Shown here: positions 1-5,384 of the stretch, one piece after another
Position numbering within the stretch: the first letter of the stretch is position 1
Layout: each line of letters begins with the position of its first letter
NCBI GenBank assembly: GCA_900549915.1
Contig: URQF01000060.1
Location: 1-8,117 of the forward strand
Length of the DNA: 8,117 nucleotides
Direction: 5' to 3'
From: an uncultured Mollicutes bacterium
GTDB lineage: Bacteria; Bacillota_I; Bacilli_A; RFN20; CAG-288
Translations under genes and position numbers: made by a program
Notes under the pieces: model-generated
Seen by the model: the letters and a program-made list of their open reading frames with translations, nothing else
Databases searched by the model: none
Told to the model about the DNA's origin: nothing

Positions 1-45
1 TCTTCAAAACTTACTTCTTAATCCTAAATTTTCTAGTGCTAAAAC

Positions 46-582
46 CTAAAAACCGGTATTCACGGAGGATGATTTGAGGGAGAGTACTAAATTCGTGAAT
101 CCTGCTTCTTGAAAGAAAGAAAGGGTTTCGCTTAAAGCAAGGAAGTAATCATCGATTTCATTCTTCCCTTTTCCTTTATATTTATTCAAAGAACCGGAAT
201 TGACACCAATTCGAATCGGTATATTCTTTTCCTTGCAAAGAGAAACAAGTCTTCTTAGGCTGGCTTCGTTGAGCCAGTTTCCAGGATTGATACGGACTTT
301 GTCGGCACCATTTTCAATGGAAAGAAAGGCCAGTTCTGGCTGATAATGAATATCAGCAATAAGAGGAATCTTCCTCTCGCTTTTCAATGCTTTGAGGGCT
401 TTGGCATCTCTACTATCTAAAACGGAAAAACGGATCCTATCTAAACCGCAGGGAATCAACGGCCTTAGTTCTTCCAGGTTTTCTTGGATGAATTCTGTCT
501 TCTTTCGGTTCCTTGTCTGAATCAGAACATCGTTGCCGTTGCCGATGATTCTATTTCCGATAGCGAATGAATATTTTGTCAT
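46..582 (-). pseudogene. ispG: Truncated 4-hydroxy-3-methylbut-2-enyl diphosphate synthase (IspG), N-terminal half only
   Basis: IspG carries out the penultimate step of the MEP isoprenoid pathway, using a [4Fe-4S] cluster held by cysteines in its C-terminal domain. What is present matches the N-terminal TIM-barrel half: an IGN-x-IIGNG start, then IPLIADIHY, ENGADKVRINPGN, IPIRIGVNSGSLNK and LVLSLKSSSV in family order. The frame then ends at a TAG about 178 residues in, whereas family members have roughly 350 or more. All three minus-strand frames are closed between that point and the window edge, and none resumes the expected PLHLGVTEAG-like sequence. The barrel end and the Fe-S domain are therefore missing, and the product cannot be a normal enzyme. 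I chose the ATG at 582; an in-frame TTG at 600, 2 nt after the upstream stop, is an alternative. Neither has a clear Shine-Dalgarno, but a TATAAT lies 6 nt before the ATG. Arginine codons include four AGA, unlike the core genes. A split gene continuing beyond the edge cannot be excluded. Confidence 0.8.
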
Positions 583-588
583 GGCTTC

Positions 589-594
589 ATTATA
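589..594 (-). promoter_or_regulatory. Possible leaderless -10 (TATAAT) before the ispG remnant
   Basis: A perfect TATAAT on the minus strand is followed by six bases and then the ATG at 582, which would put transcription start on the A of the start codon. No good -35 is seen at 16-18 bp. The only TTGGCA (618-623) is 23 bp upstream, so this may be chance. Confidence 0.3.
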
Positions 595-602
595 ATCCAA
601 TC

Positions 603-1205
603 CTAATGAATATAGGTTGCCAAGGAGTAGTCAAAGATGCTTTTGTAAACTTGGAGAGAAAAATTGGAAGCATAGAAATCCCTGTCGATACGTTGAATAT
701 TGCCACTACGGATTCTTTCTTTTAAAAAGGCTTGTGTTTTACTTCGGTCTGTATTGAAATCCTCGATTTTTGATAGAAGTTCAAGCAGGGATAGGACTTT
801 ATAGTTCCAATCCGTGATTTCGACCTTCGAGGGCAAAATCGACCAGGAATCTGTTTCTTTTTTTATTGACGTTTCATTGGAAAAGCAAACAATAGAATTA
901 TTCTCCTGCTTTAGAAGACCTGACTGAATCAGCTGTGTTTTTGCATCGTAGTATCCAAAATGATGTCCTCGTCTTGAAAGATAGGATGAGTAGAGATAAG
1001 TTTCTCTGCTAGGTAAAATGATTCCATAATCCTTATCCTTCCTAGGAAGAAGATAGACGCCTCTTTGATAACGGATGATTTTTCCCTCATCCGAAAGACT
1101 TTTCCTTTGTTGACGGACATTATTACTCGATAAAACGTTAATGTCTTTCTGGAAAATGAGTTCGCCCTTTTGATAATTCTTTTTTAAATACGATAGAAGA
1201 TCCAT
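603..1205 (-). CDS. AbiEi/DUF6088-like antitoxin-type winged-helix protein (orphan)
   Basis: About 200 residues. The N-terminal part (about 1-58) reads as a winged helix: KGELIFQKDINVLSSNNV, RQQRKSLSDEGKIIRYQRGV, then YLLPRK. This is the order seen in AbiEi-type antitoxins and DUF6088 proteins, where a short helix-turn-helix is followed by 'L-x-x-EGK-I-x-R-x-x-RG-V/L-Y'. The middle region (TYLYSSYLSRRGHHFGYYDAK) and the alternating C-terminal half also resemble that family. In type IV toxin-antitoxin systems the AbiEi protein represses its own promoter and counters the nucleotidyltransferase toxin AbiEii. No nucleotidyltransferase follows; the next gene is the truncated ispG, 2-20 nt away. 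The start is either GTG 1211 or ATG 1205. I chose the ATG because the promoter at 1216-1244 places transcription start at about 1208-1209. Arginine codons (4 AGA, 3 AGG, some CGA) differ from those of the core genes. The family assignment rests on pattern only; a plain transcriptional regulator is possible. Confidence 0.65.
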   Translation of the reverse strand: MDLLSYLKKNYQKGELIFQKDINVLSSNNVRQQRKSLSDEGKIIRYQRGVYLLPRKDKDYGIILPSRETYLYSSYLSRRGHHFGYYDAKTQLIQSGLLKQENNSIVCFSNETSIKKETDSWSILPSKVEITDWNYKVLSLLELLSKIEDFNTDRSKTQAFLKERIRSGNIQRIDRDFYASNFSLQVYKSIFDYSLATYIH

Positions 1206-1215
1206 ATTCACAAAG

Positions 1216-1244
1216 ATTATATATATGAATCTATAAAATGTGAA
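1216..1244 (-). promoter_or_regulatory. Sigma-A-type promoter of the AbiEi-like gene, nearly leaderless
   Basis: On the minus strand the -35 is TTCACA (1239-1244, 5 of 6 to TTGACA), the spacer is 17 bp, and the -10 is a perfect TATAAT (1216-1221). The predicted start at 1208-1209 leaves at most a few bases before the ATG at 1205, so no Shine-Dalgarno can be present and translation would be leaderless. Confidence 0.7.
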
Positions 1245-1322
1245 GAGAAAATGAGATACTTTTTAGCAAAAAAGCCTGATAGTATGGGCAAAAGAAGGAA
1301 ATTAATTTAAAAAGAGAATTTC

Positions 1323-1351
1323 TTGTTTTTAGTTTGCATGCCCATTAAAAT
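1323..1351 (+). promoter_or_regulatory. Likely promoter of the rpmG-efp-yneF operon
   Basis: TTGTTT (1323-1328) and TAAAAT (1346-1351) are separated by 17 bp. The -10 matches in 5 of 6 positions; the -35 matches only in its TTG. It lies about 30 bp before the rpmG ribosome binding site. The 171-nt gap 1212-1382 between this gene and the divergent AbiEi-like gene otherwise holds only AT-rich sequence and a 7-bp inverted repeat (1284-1290/1339-1345). Confidence 0.5.
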
Positions 1352-1382
1352 ATACATGGTAAAAAATTGGAGGATTTATACA

Positions 1383-1541
1383 ATGGCTGAACCACGCGCT
1401 ATTATTACCTTACGTTGCTCTGTTTGCAAAAACGAAAATTACATCGCTACTAAGAACAAGAAGACTCATCCGAGCAAATTCACTACTAGGAAGTATTGCC
1501 CTCATTGCAACAAGAAGACCTTACACGAAGAAAAGAAGTAA
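1383..1541 (+). CDS. rpmG: 50S ribosomal protein L33, zinc-binding type
   Basis: A 52-residue protein with the full L33 pattern: ITLRCSVCKNENYIATKNKK near the start and KYCPHCNKKTLHEEKK at the end. The two CxxC pairs (C12/C15 and C39/C42) make it the zinc-ribbon (C+) form; paralogues lacking these cysteines are often induced by zinc starvation. L33 sits in the large subunit near the E site. The ATG at 1383 is chosen because GGAGG (1369-1373) lies 9 nt upstream and the protein then starts MAEPRAIITLRC as expected; an upstream in-frame ATG at 1323 would add 20 residues unlike L33. It is the first gene of a tight operon with efp, whose start is 19 nt downstream. Confidence 0.96.
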   Translation: MAEPRAIITLRCSVCKNENYIATKNKKTHPSKFTTRKYCPHCNKKTLHEEKK

Positions 1542-1560
1542 ATTGGAGGAGATTTGAAAA

Positions 1561-2139
1561 ATGGCTGATATCATTGATGCCGGTGAATTAAAACCGGGAA
1601 CTGTCTACCTCTACAAAGGTGAACTTCTCTCTGTTGTCGATATTATTCACAACAAGACTGCAATGGCAAAGAGGAAACATAAGATCAAAGCTAAGAACTT
1701 ACGTTCCGGTGCCATCAGCGAGAGGATGCTCTTCTCTGGTGAAACAGTCGAACGTGCCTTCTTAGACAAGAAGAACAGGACTCTTTGCTATCGTGATGGC
1801 GATGAGAACGGATTCGCTCATTTCATGGATGACGAAAGCTACGAAATGGTTGACCTTCCGATTTCCCATGTCAAGAACGAGCTTCAGTATCTTCCTGACA
1901 ATTCCAAGGTTATCATCACCTATTTCGGACAGGAAATCTTAGGTATCCAGTTGCCGGATAAGGTTGCCCTTGAAATCGTTGATACGGATGACAATGCTGT
2001 TGCCGGCGATACTGTCAATAAAGCCAGCAAGGATGCTGTTCTCGAAACAGGTTTGAAGATCAAGGTTCCTAGGTTCATCAAGAACCACACTAAAGTCTGG
2101 GTCAAGACTTCTGACGGATCCTATGATTCTCGTGCCTAA
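1561..2139 (+). CDS. efp: Elongation factor P with a non-canonical tip loop
   Basis: EF-P binds between the P and E sites and rescues ribosomes stalled at consecutive prolines. The 192 residues show the three-domain order: a KOW-like domain (about 1-65, LKPGTVYLYKGELLSVV), a middle OB domain (about 70-128, with FAHFMDDESYE) and a C-terminal OB domain (VALEIVDTDDNAVAGDT, ETGLKIKVPRFI, TSDGSYDSRA). The length is slightly above the usual 185-190. The odd part is the functional loop of domain I. Where the family reads H-V-K-P-G-K-G followed by a hydrophobic/basic strand, this protein reads HNKTAMAKRKHKIKAKNLRSG. On ungapped alignment the modified tip lysine falls on M35, with K32 and K37 as the nearest lysines, and both flanking glycines and the proline are gone. 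The ribosome binding site GGAGGAG (1545-1551) is 9 nt from the ATG. It is the middle gene of rpmG-efp-yneF; yneF starts 21 nt after its stop. Confidence 0.92.
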   Translation: MADIIDAGELKPGTVYLYKGELLSVVDIIHNKTAMAKRKHKIKAKNLRSGAISERMLFSGETVERAFLDKKNRTLCYRDGDENGFAHFMDDESYEMVDLPISHVKNELQYLPDNSKVIITYFGQEILGIQLPDKVALEIVDTDDNAVAGDTVNKASKDAVLETGLKIKVPRFIKNHTKVWVKTSDGSYDSRA

Positions 2140-2160
2140 CCTTTGGCGAGAGGGAAAGTC

Positions 2161-2403
2161 ATGCACTTTACCATCAACACCGTTGGTTTTGTATTCATTA
2201 TCTTAGGCTGTATTCTTGTCGGAATCATTTTAGGTTTCTTAGTTGCCCGTAAGGTTGTTAAGAAACAGCTGAAAGAGAACCCACCTATCAATCGTGTTAG
2301 GATTAAAGCTAGGTATCGTTCCATGGGCCGTACTCCGAGCGAAGCTCAGGTCAACAGCACTAGGCGCGCTATCAGCGAAGCTCAGAAGAAGAGCCAAAAA
2401 TAG
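2161..2403 (+). CDS. yneF: YneF/UPF0154 family small membrane protein
   Basis: 80 residues. One transmembrane helix lies near the N-terminus (about 8-29, rich in I, L, V, G and F) and is followed by the basic run ARKVVKKQLKE, so the C-terminal part should stay in the cytoplasm. The family signature follows directly: NPPIN (40-44), then a basic segment, then MGRTPSEAQV. The function of the family is not established. The tail is longer and more basic than usual, ending in repeated SEAQ-like units (TPSEAQ, ISEAQKKSQK). The start ATG at 2161 has AGGG (2151-2154) 6 nt upstream and begins at the helix; an in-frame TTG at 2143 would add six residues and is less likely. It is the last gene of the rpmG operon, just before the terminator at 2420-2450. 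Confidence 0.88.
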   Translation: MHFTINTVGFVFIILGCILVGIILGFLVARKVVKKQLKENPPINRVRIKARYRSMGRTPSEAQVNSTRRAISEAQKKSQK

Positions 2404-2419
2404 TTCCCATTTAAACAAG

Positions 2420-2450
2420 CTGCCTCTGGATCAAAGGAGGCAGTTTTTTT
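2420..2450 (+). terminator. Rho-independent terminator of rpmG-efp-yneF
   Basis: The stem CTGCCTC (2420-2426) pairs with GAGGCAG (2437-2443) around a 10-nt loop and is followed directly by seven T residues (2444-2450). It lies 17 nt after the yneF stop. Confidence 0.93.
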
Positions 2451-2457
2451 ATGGTTG

Positions 2458-2484
2458 AAAAAAGGATGCTTTTATAAGCATCCT
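2458..2484 (-). terminator. Rho-independent terminator of plsY
   Basis: A perfect 9-bp inverted repeat, AGGATGCTT (2463-2471) and AAGCATCCT (2476-2484), surrounds a 4-nt loop. Read on the minus strand it is followed by a run of T residues (A run at 2458-2462). It lies 16 nt after the plsY stop, facing the operon terminator at 2420-2450. Confidence 0.92.
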
Positions 2485-2500
2485 CTTAAATTTAGCAGTT

Positions 2501-3223
2501 TTAATCTTTGAAATGAGTTTCTGGCTCGATTCCTTTTTGAAGTCGTTTGATGTTGGATAAATGCCGTAGAACAAGCAAGGTTGAAATCAACAAGTACGTG
2601 ATGCCAATAATATAGGTGAGGTGGAGATAGAGCGAAGGTCCGAAGTAAGTTCCTCCGTTATACGAGCCTGGATCTTTGGTTATGGTTAGATTCAGAATGG
2701 TAGGAATGAAGGAAAGGAGCCTCATAGAAGGAGCTGTTATGACACTTGCGAAAGAAACACGTTTGCTGAGTTTGAATAAGAGCAGGAAGAGAAAAAGACC
2801 GATTACAAACAGGATTGGTGAGGTATAGAGAATAAATCCTGCAAAGCAGGCAACTGCTTTTCCACCTTTGAATTTAGAGTAGACGGAATAAGAGTGGCCG
2901 ATGGCAACAGATAATCCGGTTATACAGACTAGTAATTCGTTCAGCCAAAGATAATGGACTAAGGGAATGTTTGCGAAGGATAGGATGAGATGTACGAACA
3001 AGCAAGGAAGGAAGCATTTCCTCCTGTCTAGGAACCTTGTAAGGTATCCCCACCAACGTCCAACGCTACGGCCAACGTTCGTTCCACCAGCGTTTTTGGA
3101 TCCGACTTTTAGGATATCGACACCTTTCGAATAGGCGATGATGCGGGCTGTTGGTATACCCCCGGTAAGGAATCCGAATATCGCGGCACCGAAAGCAAAA
3201 AGAATTGTATCAGTTATTTCCAT
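2501..3223 (-). CDS. plsY: Glycerol-3-phosphate acyltransferase PlsY
   Basis: PlsY moves an acyl group from acyl-phosphate to glycerol-3-phosphate, giving lysophosphatidic acid in the cytoplasmic membrane, the first acylation of phospholipid synthesis. The 240-residue hydrophobic protein shows the three family motifs: VGSKNAGGTNVGRSVG (about 40-55), GHSYSVYSKFKGGKAVA (the usual KGGKGVA, with A for the second-block G) and RHLSNIKRLQKGIEPE near the C-terminus. Several hydrophobic segments separate them. It is longer than the typical 195-215, mostly through a loop (KDPGSYNGGTYFGPS) between the last helices. The stretch LTRFLDRRKCFLPC after motif 1 is more charged than usual but keeps the D-x-x-K-x-x-x-P spacing. 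The start is supported by AAGGAAA about 9 nt upstream and the promoter at 3244-3271. The divergent arrangement with parE-parC is conserved in several Bacilli. Confidence 0.93.
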   Translation of the reverse strand: MEITDTILFAFGAAIFGFLTGGIPTARIIAYSKGVDILKVGSKNAGGTNVGRSVGRWWGYLTRFLDRRKCFLPCLFVHLILSFANIPLVHYLWLNELLVCITGLSVAIGHSYSVYSKFKGGKAVACFAGFILYTSPILFVIGLFLFLLLFKLSKRVSFASVITAPSMRLLSFIPTILNLTITKDPGSYNGGTYFGPSLYLHLTYIIGITYLLISTLLVLRHLSNIKRLQKGIEPETHFKD

Positions 3224-3242
3224 TTTTTATTATTTCCTTGTC

Positions 3243-3282
3243 AATTATATCGGTGTGCTGAATCTTTTCAATTATTATCGGT
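3243..3282. repeat. Imperfect direct repeat over the plsY promoter
   Basis: AATTATATCGGT (3243-3254) and AATTATTATCGGT (3270-3282) differ by one inserted base. The first contains the plsY -10 and the second abuts its -35. A related TCGGTTT-AA-TA sequence recurs at 3413-3425 before parE. These could be operator sites or a duplicated promoter element. Confidence 0.4.
3244..3271 (-). promoter_or_regulatory. plsY promoter
   Basis: On the minus strand TTGAAA (3266-3271, 5 of 6) is followed after 16 bp by a perfect TATAAT (3244-3249). Transcription start is predicted near 3237-3238, giving a leader of about 15 nt with the AAGGAAA ribosome binding site at its very beginning. Confidence 0.75.
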
Positions 3283-3342
3283 TTAAATTATTTTTTGATA
3301 AAACTATCATTCTACGAATTTCAAGCGAAAAAGACAGATAAA

Positions 3343-3369
3343 TTGCGGAAGAAACTTATTGGATATACT
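3343..3369 (+). promoter_or_regulatory. Candidate parE-parC promoter
   Basis: TATACT (3364-3369, 5 of 6) has TTGCGG (3343-3348) upstream with a short 15-bp spacer. Start near 3376 would give a leader of roughly 75 nt holding both hairpins described below. A TAAAAT at 3424-3429 is an alternative -10 lacking a convincing -35; it would give a leader without the second hairpin. Confidence 0.35.
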
Positions 3370-3382
3370 TTTTTCCTTTTTT

Positions 3383-3399
3383 AGAAAGCTATGCTTTCT
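3383..3399 (+). other. Hairpin 1 in the parE leader
   Basis: AGAAAGC (3383-3389) and GCTTTCT (3393-3399) form a perfect 7-bp stem with a TAT loop, followed by CTTTAATTTT. The weak T-rich tail makes it at most a poor terminator or attenuator. Confidence 0.5.
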
Positions 3400-3409
3400 C
3401 TTTAATTTT

Positions 3410-3440
3410 ACCTCGGTTTCAAGTAAAATCTATCCGAGGT
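3410..3440 (+). promoter_or_regulatory. Hairpin or operator covering the parE ribosome binding site
   Basis: ACCTCGG (3410-3416) and CCGAGGT (3434-3440) are perfect 7-bp inverted arms with a 17-nt loop. The right arm contains GAGGT, the Shine-Dalgarno of parE (3436-3441, 8 nt before the ATG), so folding of the RNA would hide the ribosome binding site. The dyad also brackets a TAAAAT (3424-3429), so it could instead be a DNA operator. Confidence 0.55.
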
Positions 3441-3449
3441 GTTTTTTGA

Positions 3450-5384
3450 ATGTCTGAAAAGTATAATGCAACAAGTTTGACCGTTCTCCATGGCTTGGAG
3501 CCAGTCCGGGAACGTCCAGGTAGGTACATAGGTTCTACAAGCACCTTAGGCTTGCATCACCTTGTCTGGGAAATTGTCGATAATGCTGTTGATGAAGCGA
3601 ATGAAGGTTTTGGTAAGAATATCTACGTAACCATCCATAACGATGGTTCCTTGGAAGTAGAAGACCAAGGACGTGGTGTTCCTTATGACTATAATGCGAA
3701 AGAGAAGAGGAGCGGTTTCCAGATTGTCTATCAGACCTTACATGGCGGTGGAAAATTTGATGAATCTAACTACAAATCTGCTGGTGGTTTGCATGGTGTT
3801 GGCGCCTCTGTCTCCAATGCTCTTTCCGTATGGATGGAAGTTCATTCTTTCCGAGATGGCGTAGACCATTTTGCTCGGTTTGAAAAAGGCGGATCCAAGT
3901 TCTCTGGAATCAAGGATTTAGGGAAAACTACAAAACGTGGTACCAATGTCCGCTTCTTACCGGATCCGACTATTTTTGATGATGTTACTTTTTCCTTCGA
4001 TCGTATTGCACAGCATCTTGATGATCAGGCTTGCTTAACAAAGGGCGTTACGTTCCATCTGTTGGATGAACGCACTGGACGCAAGCAAGAATTCTATTAC
4101 GAGAATGGTCTTCTTGAATACTACAATCGTCATACGACTGGCAAACTCCCTCTTACGAAACCTAGGCATTTTGAGGGAACGGATAATGGCATTAAGGTCG
4201 AAGTTGTCTTTGGATTCTTAAAAGATAACTATGACGAGAAAATCATCAGCTTTGCGAATGGTGTTCGCACCGGTGATGGCGGATACCATGTCACCGGTTT
4301 TAAGAAAGCAAGGACAACTTGCTATAACCAATATGGTATTACGAACGGGTTGATTAAATCTTCTGCACCCTTGGATGGCGATTGCCTTCGGGAAGGCTTG
4401 GTTGCCGTTCTTTCCGTTTGGGTTCCGGAACATAGGCTTCAGTTTGAAGGACAGACGAAAGGAAAGCTCGGTACAAAAGATGCTCTGAATTCTGTTGATG
4501 CTGTCATCGAGGGTCAACTTAGCTATTATTTGGCTGAGAACAAACAGGATGCCGATGCGGTGGTTAAGAAAACCAGTGATGAAAGGAAAATCCGTGAAAA
4601 GACAGAAGCTGATCGTAAAAAGGAACGTGAGCTTCTAAAATCCAAGATTTCTGGTTTCAATCTTTCCGATAAGCTTACTCCTTGCTCAAGCAAGAATTAC
4701 AGGCAGAACGAACTCTTTATTGTTGAGGGTGATTCCGCAGGCGGTTCTGCAAAGAAAGGACGTAACCCTAAAACTCAGGCTATTCTTCCTCTTCGTGGCA
4801 AACCGAAGAATACAACCGATATTGAGGACGAGAAAATTCTTCTTGGAAACAAAGAAATTGCTACCCTGATCTATACCATCGGTGCTGGCTATGGCGATGA
4901 GTTCAAAATCAAGGATATCCATTATGGCAAAGTCATTATCAGGACCGATGCTGATGATGATGGAAGCCATATTCAGTCCTTGTTGCTAACCTTCTTCTAT
5001 AACCATAGGAAGCCCTTGATTCAGGCTGGCCACGTCTATATTGCCTGCCCACCGCTTTATCGTGTCTACAATAGCAAGAAGGAAGTCTATGCTTATGATG
5101 ATAGTGAGCTTCAGGCGGCAAAAGATAAGATTGGCAATGGATATAAAGTCAATCGTTACAAGGGACTTGGTGAGATGAATTATTCCCAGCTTTCGGTTAC
5201 TACTAGGGATCCCGAACATCGTCGATTGATTCAGGTCACGATTCCAGATGATGATGAAGCCCAGGATAAGGTTGATCTTTTCTTAGGCAAAGATGCCGAT
5301 CGTCGTAAGGAATGGATTGAAAACAACATTGATTTCAATACTACGGATACGTTTACTAAGGAGGTAAGGAAGAATGAAAAGTAA
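3450..5384 (+). CDS. parE: DNA topoisomerase IV subunit B
   Basis: This is the ATPase and Mg-binding subunit of topoisomerase IV, which unlinks daughter chromosomes and relaxes supercoils with ParC. The 644 residues show the family order. The GHKL ATPase has RPGRYIGST, EIVDNAVDEA (E41, N45), DQGRGVP (D72, G76) and the lid GGLHGVGASVSNALS (112-126). The transducer has the QTKGKLGT loop with K337. The TOPRIM domain has IVEGDSAGGSAKKGR (E426, D428), PLRGK and RTDADDDGSH (D500, D502), then RYKGLGEMN. ParE rather than GyrB is indicated by QTKGKLGT, by the IATLIYTIGAGYGDEF segment before the DxD block, and by the adjacent parC. After PLRGK the common V/I-I/L-N is replaced by PKN, an unusual but not disabling change. 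The ATG at 3450 follows GAGGTG by 8 nt. Its end overlaps parC by 11 nt, which suggests translational coupling and equal subunit supply. Confidence 0.96.
   Translation: MSEKYNATSLTVLHGLEPVRERPGRYIGSTSTLGLHHLVWEIVDNAVDEANEGFGKNIYVTIHNDGSLEVEDQGRGVPYDYNAKEKRSGFQIVYQTLHGGGKFDESNYKSAGGLHGVGASVSNALSVWMEVHSFRDGVDHFARFEKGGSKFSGIKDLGKTTKRGTNVRFLPDPTIFDDVTFSFDRIAQHLDDQACLTKGVTFHLLDERTGRKQEFYYENGLLEYYNRHTTGKLPLTKPRHFEGTDNGIKVEVVFGFLKDNYDEKIISFANGVRTGDGGYHVTGFKKARTTCYNQYGITNGLIKSSAPLDGDCLREGLVAVLSVWVPEHRLQFEGQTKGKLGTKDALNSVDAVIEGQLSYYLAENKQDADAVVKKTSDERKIREKTEADRKKERELLKSKISGFNLSDKLTPCSSKNYRQNELFIVEGDSAGGSAKKGRNPKTQAILPLRGKPKNTTDIEDEKILLGNKEIATLIYTIGAGYGDEFKIKDIHYGKVIIRTDADDDGSHIQSLLLTFFYNHRKPLIQAGHVYIACPPLYRVYNSKKEVYAYDDSELQAAKDKIGNGYKVNRYKGLGEMNYSQLSVTTRDPEHRRLIQVTIPDDDEAQDKVDLFLGKDADRRKEWIENNIDFNTTDTFTKEVRKNEK
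5358..5364 (+). promoter_or_regulatory. Strong ribosome binding site of parC inside parE
   Basis: AAGGAGG, a full anti-Shine-Dalgarno match, lies within the last codons of parE and 9 nt before the parC ATG at 5374. It fixes the parC start. Confidence 0.9.

Noticed and set aside
1298..1323. AT-rich GAAATT...AATTTC inverted arms before rpmG
   Set aside because: Six-base AT-only arms are expected by chance in such AT-rich intergenic sequence; no T run or other signal goes with them.
1323..1382. Extended start for rpmG at ATG 1323
   Set aside because: The 20 extra residues are unlike L33 and would overlap the probable promoter; the ATG at 1383 has a proper GGAGG site.
2143..2160. TTG start for yneF at 2143
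   Set aside because: The ATG at 2161 has an AGGG site at normal spacing and starts right before the membrane helix; the TTG lacks a site.
3296..3309. TGATA/TATCA mini-hairpin in the plsY-parE gap
   Set aside because: Only 5 bp, AT-rich and not linked to a promoter or start; likely chance.
3138..3341. Plus-strand frame spanning the plsY start and the plsY-parE gap
   Set aside because: It overlaps conserved plsY codons, has no Shine-Dalgarno and crosses the plsY promoter; no protein similarity seen.
4218..4517. 99-codon minus-strand frame inside parE
   Set aside because: Opposite the ParE transducer region, which is clearly coding on the plus strand; no independent support.
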